Assembly: GCF_025698545.1 (NCBI RefSeq) | Contig: NC_068575.1 | Location: forward strand, 55,623,980-55,687,979 | Origin: Gossypium raimondii | Lineage: Eukaryota > Streptophyta > Magnoliopsida > Malvales > Malvaceae | Length of the DNA: 64,000 nucleotides | Reading direction: 5' to 3' | In this document: one piece after another, positions 1 to 12,218 of the stretch | How the letters are laid out: every line of letters begins with the position of its first letter | Numbering within the stretch: position 1 is the stretch's first letter | Translations under genes and position numbers: made by a program | The notes under the pieces: model-generated | The model's database searches: none | Seen by the model: the letters and a program-made list of their open reading frames with translations, nothing else | Told to the model about the DNA's origin: nothing

Positions 1-640
1 ACACCGGCACCTATTAAAATATTTTTTAAATTCTTTTTAATCTTGAAATATCTATATTTGTTAAGTGTATTTAAAAAAATACATACTAGTGCTGACGAAC
101 ACAATGACGGCACTAAAAAAGATATTTTTTTATAAACCAAGCAATTATTAGATAATTATTAAAGTATGATGGAGGGTGATGCTGACAACAAGATGATCGT
201 TACCAACATGTACTATAAAAAAACATATTATTTTCATACAAAATTTTAAATTTAAATTATTTTCGTAAAAAAATCGATTTATTTGAGTTAGTTATGAAAA
301 AAGGCGAGCTAATCAGGCAATTAAGGAAAGGGATCCAGCTAATTCAAGACAAGGTTACAGGTCAGCAACTGGGCACACCAAAGACACGCAATAAACGCAT
401 CAACACCAATGTAACAGTGGTAGGGACCCGAGGCTTGATGCATTATATTTGTATTTTCATTTCATCTAACCCTCAAATGTTACCCTTTCTTTCCTTTTCT
501 GTACCAAGCTCGTGGGATTGCACCGCCCTCTTCATTCTCTATTTTTCTCAATTTGGGTTCAAGCGAAGATACTCAAATTAATGCGTACACTCTCTTTTAA
601 GTAGATAAAGAAAGGCAAACGAATGGTGGGTTTGGATAGG
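1..640. other. AT-rich intergenic DNA, no gene seen
   Basis: No ORF here resembles a known protein. A 95-codon frame at 294-581 has no domain, no good start context and no splice partners, so I treat it as chance. The composition is AT-rich intergenic plant DNA. Confidence 0.5.
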
Positions 641-1360
641 CGGTGTGTTTAGTTCCGGTGAGGTTAAAAACAGCGGTGGCGGTGAGATTAGGTACTGTAG
701 AGGTGAGATTGGATACTGTAGCGGTAAGATTAGAAACAGCGGTGGAGTGTGTGTTTGGATTCAAACGCAACTGTAGCGGTGAGGTGAAAATAGAAAATAA
801 CTTTTAAGGACATTAGATTAAAAATGATATATAATAGAAGTTTTTAAAATTATTTAACAATTACAAAATTAATAAATAATTAAAAATTATTACAATTATA
901 TTTATTTTTAATAATAAATAATTAAAAATAAATTAAAACTAGAGAAAAATTCAAAAATATCAAAATATTTTACAGATTATATTCATAATAAAATATCAAA
1001 ATATTTTAAATATACAATAAAATATTTTTAAATTATATTCATAATAAAATATCAAAATATTTTACAGATTATATTTGAATCAAATAATAAAATATAAATT
1101 AAATTGTATTTATACTAAATTTATAAATAAAAATTATAATTTTATTGTAAATTAAATCATATTAAATAATGACATATTAAACTTATGTTATCTGTTTTAA
1201 ATAAAATAAATAATAAAGGAAAAATTAGAGGGGTAAAATAATAATTACTCTTATTTTTGGACTTCCAAATCAGTCCACTGAAGCTTTTAACTCCAGCCAA
1301 TATTTTGGGTTACAGTGAGGTGAAAAATGCTTACTGGTGTGCTTGCCAAACACCCCAAAT
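641..1360. repeat. Probable MITE with GTGTTTGG-type ends
   Basis: The left end (about 646-780) holds GGTGTGTTTAG followed by several imperfect 20-25 bp units around 'CTGTAGCGGTGAGATTGG'. The right end (about 1330-1360) holds GCCAAACACCCC, roughly the inverse of the left end, preceded by 'TACAGTGAGGTGAAAAA', an inverted echo of the left units. The middle is AT-rich without coding capacity. This fits a non-autonomous TIR element. I could not fix a target duplication, so the borders are approximate. A related terminal fragment lies in inverse orientation near 61187-61270. Confidence 0.5.
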
Positions 1361-1544
1361 AGAGCTGCGTTTCAGTTCAAATTTTTTTTACTCTTTAAAT
1401 CTCACCACACTGAAGCTTGCTGGTGATCCAAAGGAGCCCGAAATCTGTCTTTTCAACTGCTTCTCTCTTCCAAATCATTTCATATAATATTTTACTCAAA
1501 AAAAGCGCAAAATTAAGTGTTAGTGAATTTATATTAAAGAAAGG

Positions 1545-2850
1545 CAAATTATCGGTTCCTCATTCAATTTAGTGGTTTAAAATTTTATCATTCAATTTTT
1601 AGGGTGTTTTTATTTTAACTATTTAACATTTAAATCTTAACGACAGTTAACTTGTACATATCATATCATGTTCACACTTTTATTTTGATCATCAAATTTC
1701 TAAGTCGCTTTCATTTGAATCACTCGAAAAATATTTTTTAATATTGATCAAGGTATAAAAACATTAAGGATTAAAGTAAAAAGCAGTAGAAACTAAAATA
1801 ATGCTTTAAAATTGTCAAATTGTACTTTTTACCTATTTGCTGGAAGTTTTAAATTTCTTTTCAATATTGAAAATTTAAATTTCAATGCATCAAAATTAAT
1901 TAAAATAAGTTATTGAAAATATTTTATCCCTTGATAGTGTCAACCGATTTGTTAATATAATATTTAAATTATTTTAATTAATTAATTTAGTTTCCTTTTA
2001 GATTTTAAAATTTTATTTTATATTTCCAAATTAAAATCAACTCAAATAAATTATCTTTAATAATTGTATATAAAACTCAAATCTCTTTTGATTATATGAT
2101 CTCTAGTCTTTCATAGTAAGCTAAAAGCGAGAAATATCCTTACAATTAATTTAATTAATTAATCTTCAAACAAAACCCAAAATTTTTCATAACTTTTTAC
2201 CCAAATGAAGAACAAGCAATTAATATATTAATTGCAATAATTTTCTTTGCTTTTAGTTTAATATATATGAAAGATTGGAGATTATATAATCAAAATAAAT
2301 TTAAGTTTTGTAGAAATTATTAAATATGAGTTATCGAGTTGACTTCATTAAGAATAACATGGAAATATTAAATAAAATTTTAAAATTTAGAAGGAGATTA
2401 AATTATTTAACTTCAATATTACAATATCAAATCAATTAATATTATCAATGGATAAAAAATTCAATAATTTATTTAATTGATGTTTATGCTTTGAAATTTA
2501 AATTTTCAATATTGAAAAAAAAAGAATTTTCAACAATGTATAAACAAGTACAATTTGACAATTTTAATGGTTTGCTTTAGTTTCTACCTTTTTTTCACTT
2601 TATCCTTAATTATTTTGCCCCAGTGAATACTTTAGAAAAGATATTTTTTTTAACCAAAACAAAAGTGACTTAAAAATTGGGTGATCAAAAATGAAAGTAT
2701 AAACTTAATGTAGTGTGTACAGTTAACTGCCGATAGAAATTTAACGATTGAATGACTAAAATAAAAGGGTCATAAAAATTAAATGATGAAACTGAAAGGA
2801 TTTACATTTTATTTTAGATGATAAAAATGAAACTTACCTAAAAATTGGGA
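1545..2850. repeat. Long fold-back (inverted repeat) element
   Basis: The left half (about 1545-2120) reappears inverted in the right half (about 2270-2850). Matching blocks include the outer 'ACAGTTAACTTGTACA' (near 1645) against 'TGTACAGTTAACTG' (near 2718), the 'CAATATTGAAAATTTAAATT' region against its inverse near 2500, and an inner 'TTGATTATATGATCTC' against 'GGAGATTATATAATCAAA' near 2280. The arms are imperfect. It is a non-coding DNA-transposon-like fold-back whose right end lies about 440 bp upstream of the FRO start codon. Confidence 0.6.
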
Positions 2851-3181
2851 GAGTTTAGGTAATAATGGATGTTGCATGAAGCTTGCAATTGGAGGGACGT
2901 AGATTCATCCACGTACCTAAGAGTTGACTTTTGGATTCCTCAAGGCTTCAACTTGCTACTCCCACCCTGATTTTTGCCACACATTGTTTTTTTTCTTAAA
3001 AATATCAATTACAATCTTGAGTACAATTCCCAAGACGTGAATCATGCTTTTTATTTCTCACTTCTATAAAGAATATTATATAGATATATCATTTTAGGAT
3101 AATTCTTTTCCTTATATTTAATATTCCCTAATTCCAAATTGTAATCTAGATTGAGTATTTAATTATAAATATGTACTTCCC

Positions 3182-3189
3182 TATATATA
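3182..3189 (+). promoter_or_regulatory. Probable TATA box of the FRO gene
   Basis: TATATATA lies about 100 bp upstream of the FRO ATG at 3290. Transcription would start about 30 bp further on, leaving a 5' UTR of about 75 bp. This is inferred from position and sequence only. Confidence 0.5.
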
Positions 3190-3289
3190 CATCATCATTC
3201 CTTTAACATTCTCCTCAGAGATTCTCTCATAGTATATCTCTTTCTCTCGACAAAAAGCTACCAACTAATAATACCCCAGAAATCGAGCA

Positions 3290-6200
3290 ATGGATTCCAG
3301 GTTCGTAAGGGCAACAATAAGGCACCTCTTGACTGTCATCTTTCTTGGGATTTGTATGATGTGGATCATGGCACCCACAAACACTTACCTGCAAAAATGG
3401 AGACCTAGCATCCACAAAAAGCTTGTTTCCACGTATTTTGGAACCCAAGGTAATTTTGCTGATGATATATATATTTTATCCATATATAACAAGTTAAGTT
3501 CCGAGGTTTACATTCTATTGTATTGTATCATCATGGTTACAGCTCCCAGCATGCTGATTTGGACATTCCCCGTCCTCTTCGTTGCTTCTTTGGGATCTTT
3601 GTACCTTCACTTGGGAAAGAACTCGAATCAAGATGCTTCACAAAGGTAGAACCAGGATTTTCAGTTTGCTTGGTTACAGATATGTTAAACATATATATCA
3701 AAAGATCAAAAACCCAATTTTAATGGCTAATTATTTCTGATGACCAGCAATGAGAAAAAGCATAGGCGGGCGTTATGGAGGAAGCCCGTTTTAGTGAAGG
3801 GTCCCCTTGGGATAGTTTCGGGGATAGAGTTAGCCTTGTTGATCATGTTTATTGCACTCCTGGTTTGGTCACTGGTAACTTATTTACGCAGGTTACATAC
3901 CATCACTCCAAAAGCAGCTGCAAAAGAAGGAGTCAAAGTGTAAGATCAAATTAATCAATTCATTGATACCACAAATGAACGTTAATTCATTCAAAAAAAG
4001 AGAAAATTAACATTTCGAAATTCGAATATAATTGGTGTTTTTTGGCAGATGGGAAATGAAGTTATTCGATGTAGCGTTGTGGATAGGGCTTACGGGGAAT
4101 GTGTGTTTAGCATTTCTGTTCTACCCAGTGGCTCGTGGCTCATCGGTGCTGCCGCTGTTAGGTCTAACCTCGGAGGGCAGCATCAAGTACCATATATGGC
4201 TTGGACACATGACCATGGTTCTTTTCACAATTCACGGCATTTGCTATATCATTGATTGGGCCGTTACAGGCAACATATCTGAGGTAATTAATGTTCTTTA
4301 TTACATAATAACTAGACAAAATCTGAAAGGGAATATTAGCCTACTCCCTTTTTTCTTCATCTTTTTTTGGTCTTCCTTTTTCAGTCTTGTTCTAAGATTG
4401 CACGTAAGTATATGAAAAGAAGGTTTTAAGAATCTTTGTTATGAAAATGACGTAAAAGAGACTACAATCAAAGATAAAACTCGGGTATTTAGTTCCATTA
4501 ATAGCTCTCCACTCATTTTATATGAAAATCATTGTCATGAAACGGTCCATACTACATACAGAAGAACCATAAAATATGGGTGTCTTTATCAAAGGAATTT
4601 TTGAGATTGTGGGGTCTCAAACAAGAGACGTAGTTCAATTTTATTCTCGTCTTTTGGTTGTGGTATTTCGCCAACTTTTTTCTTCAATCTATTCTGATTT
4701 TTCCCCTTTTTCTATTCAAATGACACCTCTTTTTCATGCACAAACAAAATTGGTTTCAACATTAATATGATTAGTACCGAGCAAGATTTACACTGAAATC
4801 AAAACTAAAATTTATTATCCTATGGGAATTACGTCTCCGCCGATGCAAATTGATTGGTGCACACTAACCAGTAGATTTTAATGGGGGATTGGACTTAAGA
4901 GTATAGGGATCTGATGGAGGTGAGACGTGTAGGGGTAACTGGACCTGACCCATTTGTCAACTATGTATGGGGTGCCTTTAACATCGATGCTGTTTTTGAC
5001 CACGAAAAGCAAATGAAAAAATAAAGGTGGAAGAGATGTATCTAGCGTAGGGTGAGTAAAATTTGATTTGACTCAAAAAAATTGAAAAAAATTCGAATTT
5101 CGAGTTAAACGAATTGAGTTATTCGAATCAACTCGAATTTTTTTTCGAATTTCGAGTTCGAATCGAGTTGGATTTTCGAATTCGAATAACTCGAATATCA
5201 AACTATAATATTTTACATTTTTACCCTAAACTCCCAAACTTTTTTACTTTTCTCTCAAAATTTTTACTCTTTCCCACTTTTCCCCTAAAACTTTTACTCC
5301 CCTCCCAACCCCCCAATCTACCCAAAATTCATTTCCCACCAAAATTTTACTCTTCCATTTACTTTTTTTCAAAATTTTACTCCCAAAAATCCTCAAAACC
5401 TTTTATTTTCCCCCAAAATTTTTACTCCCTCTCACTTTTTCCCTAAAACTTTTATTCTCTTCCCATCCCACCTCCCATCTACCCCAAACCCTACCCCCTC
5501 TAATTTTTTTAAATATTTTCTCTCCAAAATTTTACTCCCCCTATTTACTTTTCCTCAAACTTTTATTTCCCAAAACTTTTTATTTCCCCCTAAACTTTTA
5601 CTTCTCACCCTTTACTCTCAAATAAAAAATTAAAATTATCCAAAAAAAAATCACTAAACATAAATAGTAATAATTTTATTTATATATACTATTTATATTA
5701 TTAAATTAAATTTCACATTTTATATTATTTATATTATTGAATTGTTTAGTCATATTGAATATTTATATTAAAATTGAATTCTTAATTATGCCATAAAATA
5801 TTTGTGTTAAAATTTTATATTGGTATCAATTTCACATTTTATTTTTAAAATAACTTTTATTAAAAATTATATTTTTATATTTAATATATTTTTAATTCCA
5901 AAATACTTAGTGACAAGAATCAAGATAATTGAAACAACTAAGCAAACAAATAAGCTAACCAAGATATAAAAATTAATAAATAAATTATGAGGTGATGAAA
6001 ATTAATAAAAAATTTGATTAAGGTGGACAAATTTTATTACGATGGGTAACAATGGTTACAAGGACCCAAAATTATTTTTTAAAATTTAACTCGAACAAAT
6101 ATATTCGATTCGAGAAAACTTCAAATAAAGTTAGGATGATAAAATGAAATTCGAAAACTCGATTAACTCGAAAATTTTCGATTCGATTCGATCGAATGCT

Positions 6201-8253
6201 CACCCCTAAACTAAACTAGCGTTTCCCGTACTGTATGAGGCGTATAGTGGAGCACTTAAAGCTACTACCCGTCTTTCTGCTCTACGGATAGGAACCACCA
6301 TAGTGAATGATAGATTACATTACCAAGGTGGTGAGAATCTTTTAAATATAATATGGTGAGAGTTTTATTTTTTGTTTGACTTGGATAGACAAATATATTA
6401 TTAATACTAAAAACCAATCTAATACTACTTTTAACAATGTGTACCCATCCCTTGTGTCTTGAAATCTTCAAACTTTAAGCTATAATGTTGATGTGAATAA
6501 TTCAGATGCTAAAATGGAGTCATTCGCATATTTCAAACGTGGCTGGAGAAATAGCATTGCTGGGTGGCCTAGGCTTGTGGGCTGCAACCTTTCCTCAAAT
6601 AAGGCGAAAAACCTTTGAGCTCTTCTTTTATGCCCATCATCTCTACATCATCTTTGTATTCTTCTTCATCCTCCATGTTGGCATTGATTACACCTTCATT
6701 ATGCTTCCTGGATTTTACCTCTTCATCGTCGACCGTTACCTCAGATTCTTGCAATCTCGAACCTCTGTCCGCTTACTTTCAGCTCGACTTTTACCTTGTA
6801 ATGTTGTGGAGCTTAATTTCGCAAAAACCCATGGTAATCATTAACCCAATAACTTAATCGAGTTTTTTTTTTCATATAATTTTAGTTTAACCCTTTTTTT
6901 CACCCCACTTGATTTGTTAATATCTTTGTTTAAAATTAGGTTTGACCTATAATCCGACAAGTATTATGTTCGTGAACGTGCCCAGCATTTCAAAGTTGCA
7001 ATGGCATCCATTTACAGTTAGTTCGAACAGTAATATGGAGCCTGATAAACTTAGTGTGATCATTAAAAGCGAAGGAAGTTGGTCGACCAAGCTCCATCAA
7101 ATGCTTTCATCTCCAATTGACCGTCTTGATGTTTCCATTGAAGGACCTTACGGACCTCAATCTAACCATTTCCTAAGGTTTGCAAACAAATCCTACCAAC
7201 TAAAAACATTGTTTCTTCTAAGTTTGTTAAAAAACTATTTAACTGTACAAATATTTTTCAGGCATGACACGATTGTGATGGTGAGTGGAGGCAGTGGAAT
7301 TACTCCTTTTATATCCATAATCCGAGAGCTCATTTTCAGGAGCAAAATATCTCAATGTAAGACACCAGATATGATCCTAATTGCTGTATTCAAAAGCTCT
7401 TTGGATCTCACTATGCTAGACCTGTTGCTACCTATGACTGGTTCCCCATCTGACCTTTCTAACCTGAAGCTCCACATTGAAGCTTACGTGACCAAGGAAA
7501 AAGAACCAACAACTGATAACTCAAAACGAGTTCGTTCCATATTGTTCAAGCCCCTTCCAACAGATAAACCTATGGCACCCATTTTAGGCCCCAACAGCTG
7601 GTTCTGGCTTGCCGCCATAATATCATCTTCCTTCATCATGTTCCTTATCTTAATTGGGATCATCACTCGGTTCTATATTTACCCAAGGGATCACAACAAT
7701 TACGAATTCTCAGCCTCCACAAAAGCTGTGTTGAATGTTTTGGCTATATGTGTCTCCATAGCTGCAACAGCTAGTGCAGCTGTTTTTTGGAACAAGAAAC
7801 AGTATTCCAGGGAAGCGACGCAGGTACAAAACAATGAAGGACAAGCCCCATTAGGATCACCAAACTTGAGGGCTTATAATGGTGATAGAGAATTGGAAAG
7901 CCTCCCTCACCAATCTCTTGCACAAGCTACCAAAGTTCACTATGGAGGGAGACCTGACTTGAAGAGTAAGTTACTTTCAATTTGTCTAATGGCTTAACTA
8001 AGTGCCTGTTTTGCAGCAACTAGAATTCACCTCAAACCTTTTCTCTTCTTCTTCTTTTTTTTTATTTTATTTTATTTTTTATTTTTATCTTTTTTGATTG
8101 TTTGGGGGTGCAGGAATGCTTTTTGAACGTAAAGGAGAAAGCGTGGGGGTTCTTGTTTGCGGTCCAAAGAAATTGAGGCATGATGTTGCAGCAATTTGTT
8201 CTTCTGGTCTGGCAGATAATCTGCATTTTGAGTCTATCAGTTTCAGCTGGTGA
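3290..8253 (+). CDS. FRO: Ferric-chelate reductase (ferric reduction oxidase, FRO), 699 aa, 8 exons
   Basis: FRO proteins are plasma-membrane flavocytochromes that pass electrons from cytosolic NADPH through FAD and two haems to extracellular Fe(III) (or Cu(II)) chelates before metal uptake. Exons by GT-AG and phase: 3290-3449, 3543-3645, 3748-3939, 4049-4283, 6506-6833, 6940-7177, 7262-7965, 8114-8253; they sum to 2100 nt with every phase closing. Exons 1-3 give N-terminal membrane helices. Exons 4-5 form the ferric-reductase core with haem-ligand histidines (HIWLGHM, FTIHG, HSHISN, FYAHHLY). HPFTVSS in exon 6 is the FAD site and VSGGSGITPF in exon 7 the NADPH site. Two further helices follow in exon 7. 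The last exon carries CGPKKLRHDVA and ends FSW, the usual FRO C-terminus. Length fits the FRO2/FRO4-type clade (about 700 aa); the paralogue cannot be fixed by eye. Intron 4 is enlarged to 2.2 kb by an inserted element. No break is seen. Confidence 0.93.
5048..6215. mobile_element. TIR DNA element inside FRO intron 4
   Basis: The left end starts TAGGGTGAGTAAAATTTGA and runs into repeated TTCGAATTTCGAGTT motifs. The right end has the inverse, ACTCGAAAATTTTCGATTCG followed by ATGCTCACCCCTA. The same hexamer CTAGCG stands at 5042-5047 and 6216-6221, a candidate 6-bp target duplication. The middle (5220-5610) is a C/T-rich tract with repeated CCCTAAACTTTTACTCCC-like units, then AT-rich DNA. No transposase is present, so it is non-autonomous. 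It lies well away from the intron's splice sites. Confidence 0.65.
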
Positions 8254-8651
8254 TTACTGTTTAGAAACCAGAGGAAAAAACAAGTGCGTGGAGTGGCAGA
8301 GTGGTTTTGGCACCCATCATTTGTTCAAGTGCGCAGTTTCTGCTGTTTTTGTTTGATACTTCATGCAAATTATGTAGCTACAAAACAGTACGAGATCTTG
8401 ATATAATTAAATAAACCGATGAATATAGCTTGTAAATTTTCCCCTTGTATGGTGACGGTTTAAAAAAAAAGCAATTCTGCCATCTTCTCCACTTACTCAA
8501 AAACCTTCACATGTTTTCCTGTGGTCCCACAGAATAGGCTGAACTGTAACATCTAAAAACTCCGAATTTGGGTTTTTTTTCTTTCAGGTTAACGAATCAT
8601 TTTCACTTAACTGAAGATGTATAGAAATTCCACTTGCTATTTTCTAAAGAA

Positions 8652-8670
8652 GGGTCGTATCTTACGACCC
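8652..8670. other. Perfect 8-bp palindrome
   Basis: GGGTCGTA-TCT-TACGACCC is a perfect 8-bp stem with a 3-nt loop, about 400 bp downstream of the FRO stop codon. It could be a 3'-flank hairpin or chance; no T-run or other terminator context is needed in plants. Confidence 0.4.
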
Positions 8671-8782
8671 ACCCATCTTCAAAGAGGGACACATCAGTGA
8701 TGCTAAAATTCAAACAATCATCAGTGCTGCAAAGGAATTTATATACCTCGGATCGTCTTAAAAGAGTAGCAAGGACTAGTAT

Positions 8783-8845
8783 TCACTCCTTCAACTTGAC
8801 AGAGTACATATGAGCCAAGAGGAATTGATCAGCACCCAACCTGCT
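8783..8845 (-). pseudogene. Possible orphan last exon, 20 codons
   Basis: On the minus strand a TTTTGCAG acceptor is followed by an open frame reading SRLGADQFLLAHMYSVKLKE and then a stop. It looks like a terminal coding exon by composition and acceptor quality. No companion exons are visible upstream on that strand (8.9-11.8 kb), where an AT-rich transposon now lies. I cannot name the family. It could be a gene-fragment relic or a chance frame. Confidence 0.25.
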
Positions 8846-8949
8846 CTGCAAAATACCCATTTTAACGAAAGAAAGGGGTTCAATCAGCAAAAACACCATA
8901 AAAAGACGAAAAGAAAATTGCAGGAAAAGAATGGTCGTTATTTTTACTC

Positions 8950-10187
8950 TTAATTCACGATTTGGCTCCTAAGTATACCAATTTTCTCATTTGGTATTTA
9001 AATTCTTTTTGTTTCAATTTGATACCTAATGTCCATTTTACGTTAAAAAAAATTAATTTTATAGCCAATCACAAAGCACCAACTCATGTCTTTATATAAA
9101 AAACAAGTAATTTTATTAAATATATATACACATTAAAAATATAAAAATATAAATATATATATAAATTTAGAAAATATATATAATCAATAAAAATAGATAA
9201 ATTATAAAAATTTACAAAAAAATTTATAATTGAAAAAATTAGTTGAAATTAATAATATTATAAAAATTGTAAAATTATGAAAACTGTAATTTTAAAAAAT
9301 TAAAATAACTATTTTTATAAAATTCTAAAATATATAATTATAAGTTTTAAGAAAGAATTTCAATTTCAATTTTTTGCAATTACTTGAATTTTAAATACTA
9401 TTTTAAAATTTTTATAAAATTTTCCAATTTCTATATGTCATTTTAAATTTTTAAAATTTATAATTATATATAAGAATTTTATATATTTTTTATTTTTATA
9501 TATTATCTAATTTTAAAAATTTTAAAATTTATAATTATATCTAAGAATTTTACATTTTACTATTAGAATACACCATGTGTCTTTTTTTAGTTTTTAATAT
9601 TATATTGATTAAAATGTAAAAAAACATATATAATAGATAAAAATAATTTAAAATATTTTTATAAATTTATAAAATATATAATTATAAATTTTAAAAAGTA
9701 AAAAATATATAAAAATCAAAACTGTTATAAAAATTTTTATAATATATATTTTAGAATTTTATAAAAAATCATTTTAAACTTTCTTAAATTAATTTTTATA
9801 TTTTTACATGTTTTTGTAATAATATTATTAATTTCAACTAATTTATTGTCAATTATCATATTTTTGCCAAATTTATTTTTATGATTTATAATTTTTAATT
9901 ATATATATTTTTCTGAATTTTGTATATATTTATTTTCATTTTTATATTTTAATGTGGATACATATAATAAAAGAAAATATTTTTTACATAAAGATGCCAT
10001 GTGGTGCTTTGTGATTGGCTATACGATTTTTTTACATTTATCAACAAATGGACTAAAAATATAATAGAGACATACTTTAGGTATCGATTTAGGAAGTGAT
10101 TGATACTTTAAATACCGAATTGGAACAAAAAAATTAACTTGCCAAAATGAAAAATAAGTATACTTTAAACGCTTAATTGTGAATTAA
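8950..10187. mobile_element. AT-rich TIR element, copy A
   Basis: The left end TTAATTCACGATTTGGC is mirrored by CGCTTAATTGTGAATTAA at the right end. Subterminal blocks are also inverted: TATAGCCAATCACAAAGCACC (left) against GGTGCTTTGTGATTGGCTAT (right). The interior is extremely AT-rich and non-coding. A related copy lies at 34060-34901. It is a non-autonomous DNA transposon, possibly Mutator-like; no clear target duplication was found. Confidence 0.65.
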
Positions 10188-10850
10188 ACCATATTTTTAT
10201 GATATAAAATTGGTGCTTTCAAATTAATATTAAAATTTTATAATCATTTCTTTGGTATTCAATTTTCCTTCATCAATAATATTTTGACATGTTATAGAAA
10301 ATCATACAATATTTTTAATCTCATATATTTACCTATTTAATTTTTTATTTATTCATTATTTAAATTTAAATTTTCATTTTAATTTCATACATTTTGTTAT
10401 TATTAATTTTAAACTATATATTTTTAAATACGTAATTTCTACATACATACACATGCAATATAATTTCTATTTTCATTTTATTAGCTTTGCAAAACAATAG
10501 ATTGATTTCATTTCATTTTTAAGACAAAATAAATTATTAACATTCTAAGATTGAGGACATTATTATTGTTAAATTAATTTAAAATTATTTTAATGCATTT
10601 AAGTATGTACTTTTATTTAATTATATTTCCAATAATAAATTTATTTACAATTTAATTAGTTTAGGAATTGAAAGGTTTATGAATGATAAATCCACTTACA
10701 CCGACGTAAAATGAAAGTAGTTGTACTCTCTTTCACATCTCTTTGTATGATTATTTAATGATTCAACTATTGAATTTATCGATATAATTGTACTTCTACA
10801 TACATGTAAAATTTCAAAAGGTCCAATATCTCTATCATGTCGATCTAAAA

Positions 10851-10892
<42 letters not shown>

Positions 10893-11285
10893 TGAACATT
10901 TGAAAATCTTTTACATAAAAGAAATAGTTAAAAGTTTTAGTTTGAATCAAATTTGACTTGTATGATTATATGAATGAAATATAACATATGAATATTGAAT
11001 CATTAAAATATTAATCGTATAACGAAGTAGCAAAGGAGATAAAATTATTTTAATTTTATATCGTATAAGTGAATTTCTCCCCCATTTAAAAAATGTGTAA
11101 AAAGCCCACGGGCCGGATAAAAGAGCAAAATATTATGTGGATAATAGGCTTGAAGGAAGAGAAGTTACATGATCCACATCGCTATATGAAAGTGATGGAT
11201 GTTTTGAGCTAGATTTTTTGAGTGCCAGAAGGGCTGACACTCAGGTTTTATATGACCCGTAAATGGAAAGGATTATTATTAGGTT
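10188..11285. other. AT-rich intergenic DNA, no gene seen
   Basis: Nothing coding is visible between the TIR element and the 255-bp tandem duplication. The only distinct item is the AT microsatellite at 10855-10891. Confidence 0.45.
10855..10891. repeat. (AT)n microsatellite
   Basis: An uninterrupted run of about 18 AT dinucleotides. Confidence 0.9.
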
Positions 11286-12040
11286 TACTAAAAATCCTAT
11301 CAAACGCGCGTGTGTATATATATATGTAGAAACTATAAATTTAGAATATAACGTGTGTTTAAAATTAATATATAATAAATAATAAAATGTATAGTTTGAA
11401 AGTAATTAATAATAACATATAAAATATGTATCATATTTAAATAAAAATTTAGATTAAATTTTTTATTATAATATTGTCATCAATCTCGAGTCGGTGTCGA
11501 GGTAACTTGTGATACCAACTCAATCAAATATATTATTAATAATAAATCCTATCACACACATATACATGTGGAAACCATAAATTCGAATACAAATGTGTAC
11601 TTAAAAATAACATACAATAAATAAATAATGAAAGGTATGGTTTGAAATTATTTAATAGTAATAATAACACATGAAATATGTATGATATTAAAATGAAAAA
11701 ATATTAGTTTAAATTGTTTATCATGTTGTTGTCATTAATCTTAAGTCGGTGTCTAGTTAATTTGTGACACCAAGTCAATCAAATACATTATTAGTAATAA
11801 AGTGTGCATAATTAAATTAAAATGTATGAAAATAGTAATAAAAAAGTTGATGTGGATTCAAATTCCATCGTATGCATATTTTTATTTTTATTTTTATTTT
11901 TTAATAAAAGGAATAAAATATCATCGAATAATATAACTTGTTTAAAAAACGGACGACCATTTTTGTAATTTCCCAACTGATTTGGTGCCTTGTTGACTCG
12001 CGACACCAACTCAGTCAAGGATTTTGTTAATAGCATAAAT
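11285..12040. repeat. Tandem duplication, period about 255 bp
   Basis: Block one (about 11290-11545) and block two (about 11546-11800) share the same order of landmarks: AAATCCTATCA, CATAAATT, GTATGGTTTGAAA/TATAGTTTGAAA, then GTCATCAATCTCGAGTCGGTGTCGA at 11476 against GTCATTAATCTTAAGTCGGTGTCTA at 11731, then 'ACACCAA(C/G)TCAATCAAATA'. A third partial copy of the last part (GACACCAACTCAGTCAA) lies near 12000. It is old, diverged and non-coding. Confidence 0.6.
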
Positions 12041-12049
12041 ATTGATTTT

Positions 12050-12218
12050 TTTTCATATATTATGTAGGGTATAAATCAACCGAGCTTGAACAAATGAACC
12101 TCGGTTCATGTTTCTTTATTTATTTTTAAGCTCATTCGTGAAATTTTAAAATTTTTGTTCATGTTATTTTATTTAAAATCATGTGTGTACATGTTCATTC
12201 ATTTAAGTTAAACAAACA
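12050..12218. mobile_element. Left part of an older palindromic element split by the LTR retrotransposon
   Basis: GGTTCATGTTTCTTTATTTA and related GTTCATG motifs here are mirrored on the far side of the retrotransposon (25165-25540) by CATGTTTGTTTATTTAGC and AACATAAACGAGCCTC. Removing the retroelement and one AAACA copy would rejoin them. It is probably an AT-rich inverted-repeat DNA element. Confidence 0.5.

Noticed and set aside
294-581. 95-codon frame on +
   Set aside because: No domain, no splice partners, mixed composition; adjacent DNA is repeat-like.
5114-5446. 110-codon frame rich in Phe, Leu, Pro, Ser
   Set aside because: It is a translation of the C/T-rich core of the TIR element in FRO intron 4.
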